Of a stretch of DNA of 26,354 bases, positions 23,833-26,354 are shown one piece after another. The notes beneath the pieces are model-generated. The model saw only the letters and a list, made by a program, of their open reading frames with translations, made no database searches and was not told the origin of the DNA. Numbering within the stretch: the first letter of the stretch is position 1; each line of letters starts with the position of its first letter. This stretch comes from a virus. The translations under genes were made by a program, and so were the position numbers. Location of the stretch: IMG/VR virus record IMGVR_UViG_3300042458_000963, positions 1 to 26,354 of that record; one strand, 5' to 3'.

Positions 23833-24369
23833 TTATCTATCTCTTTTTTGTAATATTGGATTATTTGTTGGCCATTCCATTTGGTATTCCGGGTCATTCC
23901 ATTTTACCACACCTTGCTCTCCCGCATCAACATATCCATCTGCATAAAATAAATTATAATGAAACATACAATCCGTTAATGCGTAATGTCCATTCGCAAA
24001 TCCAGGTGGAACTAATACCTGATTTCTTAATCTTTCTGAAATTATGTAGGATTCCCAATCTCCATAAGTGGGAGAATCTTTTCTCATATCCAATACAACC
24101 AAATAGATATCACCTACAGCTGTCTGAACTAACTTCCAAGTTTTATTATCCCAATGTAACCCTCTTAATACACCTTTATACGAACGAGAAAATCTACCAT
24201 GTATCTCACATCCATCACCCACATATCTCATAACAGGATGCTCCTTTGAATGAAATGTTGTAAATATTTCACCTCTATATTCTCTGAATACCGATGGTTG
24301 AAATTGTGGAACTTCTAATCCGAAAGTTTTTGATGGAGTAACTTGAAACTCATCCCATTTATTACTCAT
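23833..24369 (-). CDS. RmlC-like sugar-nucleotide 3,5-epimerase (dTDP-4-dehydrorhamnose epimerase family)
   Basis: The product has 178 residues, the normal size for RmlC. This cupin-fold enzyme epimerises a 4-keto-6-deoxyhexose nucleotide, usually on the way to dTDP-rhamnose. The sequence has FSRSYKGVLRGLHW with H72 as the candidate catalytic base, WKLVQTAVGDIYLVVLDMR, KDSPTYGDWESYIIS, VLVPPGFANGHYAL (123-131) and FHYNLFYADGY with Y138 and Y142. The GFANG replaces the usual GFAHG, so C5 or C3 specificity could differ. No RmlA, RmlB or RmlD is seen in this window; the nearby SDRs may supply those steps or the substrate may come from the host. It lies 1 base after the epimerase stop at 24371 and 1 base before the next start. 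Confidence 0.85.
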   Translation of the reverse strand: MSNKWDEFQVTPSKTFGLEVPQFQPSVFREYRGEIFTTFHSKEHPVMRYVGDGCEIHGRFSRSYKGVLRGLHWDNKTWKLVQTAVGDIYLVVLDMRKDSPTYGDWESYIISERLRNQVLVPPGFANGHYALTDCMFHYNLFYADGYVDAGEQGVVKWNDPEYQMEWPTNNPILQKRDR

Positions 24370-24370
24370 A

Positions 24371-25336
24371 TTATGTTTGATTTGCGTACCCTAATGGAAA
24401 CCCATTTCTAAATTCAGCTCCCATTTTGGGAACAATCATTTGGTATCCCTGAATTAATTGTTTTATACCTCTATCTAAATCCCATTCTGGCACCCATCCA
24501 GTTCCCTCTAGCTTTGAGTTAGAAACTATGTAATCTCTCTTATCGGGGTCTTCATAATAATCGTTGTATGCTATTGCAAAATCCCTCACGTGAGATTGTA
24601 TCTTTTCTAATAGTTCTTGCTTTGAAAGATTTGCCGAACTTAACCCTACATTGAAAACTTCACCTTTGTATGTATCGTAATTTTCTAACATAAAAAGGAA
24701 TGAGGATGCCACATCTTCAACATGAATAAAGTTTCGTTTAAAATTCTTTTCAAATACAACAATGTATTTATCTGTAATTGCTTTATAAGTAAAGTCATTA
24801 ACTAATAAATCGGTTCGCATTCTCGGTGATACTCCAAATACAGTTGCTAAACGGAATGCAATCGCCGATGTATTTTCTCTCAAAAAGTTTTCAGCATCAC
24901 ACTTTGTTTGCCCATAAACTGAAATAGGAGTAAGTGGGGATTTTTCGGTACATTCCGTTTGCCCAACTCCAACTCCATATCCACTATTTGTATTTGGATA
25001 TAAAATCTTTTTATCTTTGGCAAATCTTACAATATTAACAATTTGGTCAAAATTAATTTCTTTTGCCAATTTAGGGTCAGCTGCACACGCAGGAAATCCT
25101 ACAATTGCCGCCAATGGGATAATAACATCTGCATTTTTACACAATATCTCTAATTCAGTTATATTCCGAACATCTCCATAAATAAATTTAAAGTTTGGAT
25201 TGGATGTATATTGTAATAAAGAAGTTTGATTGAATAATAATTTATCCAAAACTACAACTTCATGTCCAGCTTTCAACATTTTGTCTACAATTACCGAACC
25301 TAAATAACCTGCTCCTCCTGTAATTAATATTTTCAT
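24371..25336 (-). CDS. NAD-dependent epimerase/dehydratase (canonical extended SDR)
   Basis: The product has 321 residues. The Rossmann motif GGAGYLG is at 7-13. D58 of YGDVRN marks the adenine pocket, LAAIVG follows, NTNSGYG lies at 115-121 and the catalytic pair is Y141 and K145 in VYGQTK. Downstream RLATVFG, RNFIHVEDVA and FNVG are standard for UDP- or dTDP-sugar epimerases and dehydratases. The substrate is not fixed by sequence; the adjacent RmlC suggests a 4-keto-6-deoxy sugar route. Of the three SDRs in the window only this one keeps YxxxK. The start shares its A with the stop of the LamG-like gene (TAATG). Confidence 0.88.
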   Translation of the reverse strand: MKILITGGAGYLGSVIVDKMLKAGHEVVVLDKLLFNQTSLLQYTSNPNFKFIYGDVRNITELEILCKNADVIIPLAAIVGFPACAADPKLAKEINFDQIVNIVRFAKDKKILYPNTNSGYGVGVGQTECTEKSPLTPISVYGQTKCDAENFLRENTSAIAFRLATVFGVSPRMRTDLLVNDFTYKAITDKYIVVFEKNFKRNFIHVEDVASSFLFMLENYDTYKGEVFNVGLSSANLSKQELLEKIQSHVRDFAIAYNDYYEDPDKRDYIVSNSKLEGTGWVPEWDLDRGIKQLIQGYQMIVPKMGAEFRNGFPLGYANQT

Positions 25337-26097
25337 TAGAAATAAATGTTTTTTTCTATATAAAATTGTGGATAGTTTCCGCTAAAACTAACATCCCATA
25401 CTTTATATCGATTGTGATTATCAAAATCACATAGGAATGCGAAATTATCTCTAAATGGGTAGTTATAATTTAGTTTTCTCAACCCATTATATACAACATG
25501 CGAGTAATCGGTTTTAAAATTATCAACAAAATCTTGAATTTCGTCAATTTTTAATTTAATATTTAACACAAATGCTAATTCAAATTCAAAGTCTCCGATA
25601 GCCTGATGCTCTTCTGGTCCAATCATACTACCACATCCAAACCAATAAAATGCGTGCTCATAACTAACTTTTTCTCCTTCTTCAAAATTAATAACCCCCA
25701 CTAATTCTCCATTTTTATAACATTTAATGTTTCGTTCTACAAAATGGTCACAAATCATAGTATATTCGTTAAACTCATTAACTTCATGTGGTAGTAATCC
25801 AGTAAAAATGTGTTTTGGATACACTTCTTTTTTACCATTTACTTCTTTTGTAAGCCAATATGTAAAGCAAATTGATATATTATCTAATTCATCTTTATAT
25901 GTTGAAATACCAGAATGCATACCATTTCTAGCAATAGCAAAAGTTTGTATATCTTTAAGTACACAATCTGGGTATACTTTAAATTTAATAAATAAAGAAA
26001 AATCTTCATCCATATATTTGTCTATTCTACGTGATACCGAATATCTACTTTCCGGTAAAACGAAAAATATATTATCTTTGTTTACTCTTAAACTCAT
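25336..26097 (-). CDS. LamG/concanavalin-like carbohydrate-binding protein candidate
   Basis: The start is ATG at 26097 (253 residues); a TTG at 26115 is also in frame, but 26097 forms an ATGA overlap with the upstream stop. I do not recognise a named family. The layout fits a beta-sandwich lectin. FSLFIKFKVYP, FAIARNGMHSGIS, SICFTYWLTKE and especially NIKCYKNGELVGVINFE, a typical LamG or concanavalin loop (a strand, then NGxLV), recur. There is no signal peptide, membrane segment or Cys pair. An intracellular glycan-binding or scaffolding role is inferred from neighbours. A structural role in the virion is the other option. Confidence 0.5.
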   Translation of the reverse strand: MSLRVNKDNIFFVLPESRYSVSRRIDKYMDEDFSLFIKFKVYPDCVLKDIQTFAIARNGMHSGISTYKDELDNISICFTYWLTKEVNGKKEVYPKHIFTGLLPHEVNEFNEYTMICDHFVERNIKCYKNGELVGVINFEEGEKVSYEHAFYWFGCGSMIGPEEHQAIGDFEFELAFVLNIKLKIDEIQDFVDNFKTDYSHVVYNGLRKLNYNYPFRDNFAFLCDFDNHNRYKVWDVSFSGNYPQFYIEKNIYF

Positions 26098-26354
26098 ATT
26101 TTTATTGTTGAACAAAAGTGATAAAATTCTTCTAATTCTGGAAATGTTTTACAAAAATCAGTCCCTCTTCTCTTATCGTGATTTGAAAAATATTGATAAA
26201 AACTATATCTATTTTTCATTTGTTGTGCCGCATCCTGGGGAGAAACCATCCAATCATAAATTCTTTTTACTTTTTGAACCTCAACATCAGAATATCCAAT
26301 ATGTTTTGGGTCAAATGATGGTGCCGCATAATATGTAATTAATTTGGCTTGGTC
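26094..26354 (-). CDS. C-terminal 86 residues of an unidentified protein (cut by window edge)
   Basis: The frame is open from the window edge to TGA at 26094 and overlaps the next ATG by the ATGA pattern. Visible content is DQAKLITYYAAPSFDPKHIG, then KVKRIYDWMVSPQDAAQQ, NRYSFYQYFSNHDKRRGT and DFCKTFPELEEFY. It is rich in aromatic and charged residues and mostly helical. The RRGT...TFPEL ending faintly recalls the tails of phage and cluster-borne radical SAM or Fe-S proteins, but I cannot assign it. It shows that the operon continues beyond the window. Confidence 0.7.
   Translation of the reverse strand, partial: DQAKLITYYAAPSFDPKHIGYSDVEVQKVKRIYDWMVSPQDAAQQMKNRYSFYQYFSNHDKRRGTDFCKTFPELEEFYHFCSTIKI

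Larger units (their letters stand above)
10147..26354 (-). other. Continuous glycan-biosynthesis operon on one strand
   Basis: Nineteen genes run head-to-tail with spacers of 35 bases or less. Clear TAATG junctions lie at about 14772, 18425, 20788 and 25336, ATGA junctions at about 21217, 23053 and 26095, and 1-base gaps at 12695, 15303, 23832 and 24370. No promoter or terminator could be placed within it. Tight overlap and a shared function suggest coordinated expression and translational coupling, which would help in a genome with no visible Shine-Dalgarno sequences. Confidence 0.75.

Noticed and set aside
23832-23897. N-terminal extension of the SGNH-like protein to 23897
   Set aside because: It lies inside the RmlC-like gene in another frame. 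The ATG at 23831 begins the GCSFT domain and is 1 base after the upstream stop. The same logic rejects extensions to 12739 and 15356.
25727-26338. 203-residue plus-strand frame
   Set aside because: It lies antisense to the LamG-like gene and the partial gene, has no recognisable motif, and every supported gene here is on the minus strand.

Overview
This window looks like part of a large T4-like tailed phage genome. The DNA is AT-rich, every supportable gene lies on the minus strand, genes abut or overlap, and a terminase large subunit and a gp20-type portal gene sit at the low-coordinate end. None of the 23 start codons I inspected has a clear Shine-Dalgarno sequence; upstream DNA is almost pure A/T. 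With the inner-membrane-to-outer-membrane type protein at 3465-4115, this fits a Gram-negative host of the Bacteroidota. That host is an inference, not something the sequence proves.

Transcription runs from high to low coordinates. Region A (26354 down to about 10147) is a surface-glycan biosynthesis or modification cluster of 18 complete genes plus one cut by the window edge. It encodes a LamG-like protein, a canonical NAD-dependent epimerase/dehydratase, an RmlC-type epimerase, two halves of a thiamine-diphosphate (TPP) enzyme placed about 7 kb apart, a radical SAM enzyme, a PNKP-phosphatase-like HAD protein, a COG5610-like HAD-related protein, and two further short-chain dehydrogenases lacking the usual catalytic tyrosine. 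It also holds three members of one putative glycosyltransferase family, one glycosyltransferase of another type, three SGNH-like proteins with a GCSFT motif, and a 43-residue basic protein. Many junctions are TAATG or ATGA overlaps, so the region is probably translated as a coupled operon.

Region B (10132 down to 4835) is one gene for a 1765-residue multidomain protein. It has an NMN-adenylyltransferase-like head, two ten-proline tracts, a Gly/Ala-rich hydrophobic stretch, a zinc-metallopeptidase HEMVH motif, an HNH-like segment and a C-terminal domain carrying the KxDG signature set of covalent nucleotidyltransferases (DNA/RNA ligases and capping enzymes). A virion or injected protein is likely but unproven.

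Region C (4789 down to 1) holds a small four-cysteine protein, a spanin-like membrane protein, the terminase ATPase/nuclease with a deviant Walker A, a DUF5872-type protein, and the N-terminal half of the portal.

Taken together, the phage carries its packaging machinery next to a long glycan cluster. That cluster could decorate its own virion or remodel the host surface, for example to block superinfection. No gene-free stretch exceeds 60 bases. I saw no tRNA, rRNA, CRISPR array, transposase or integrase.
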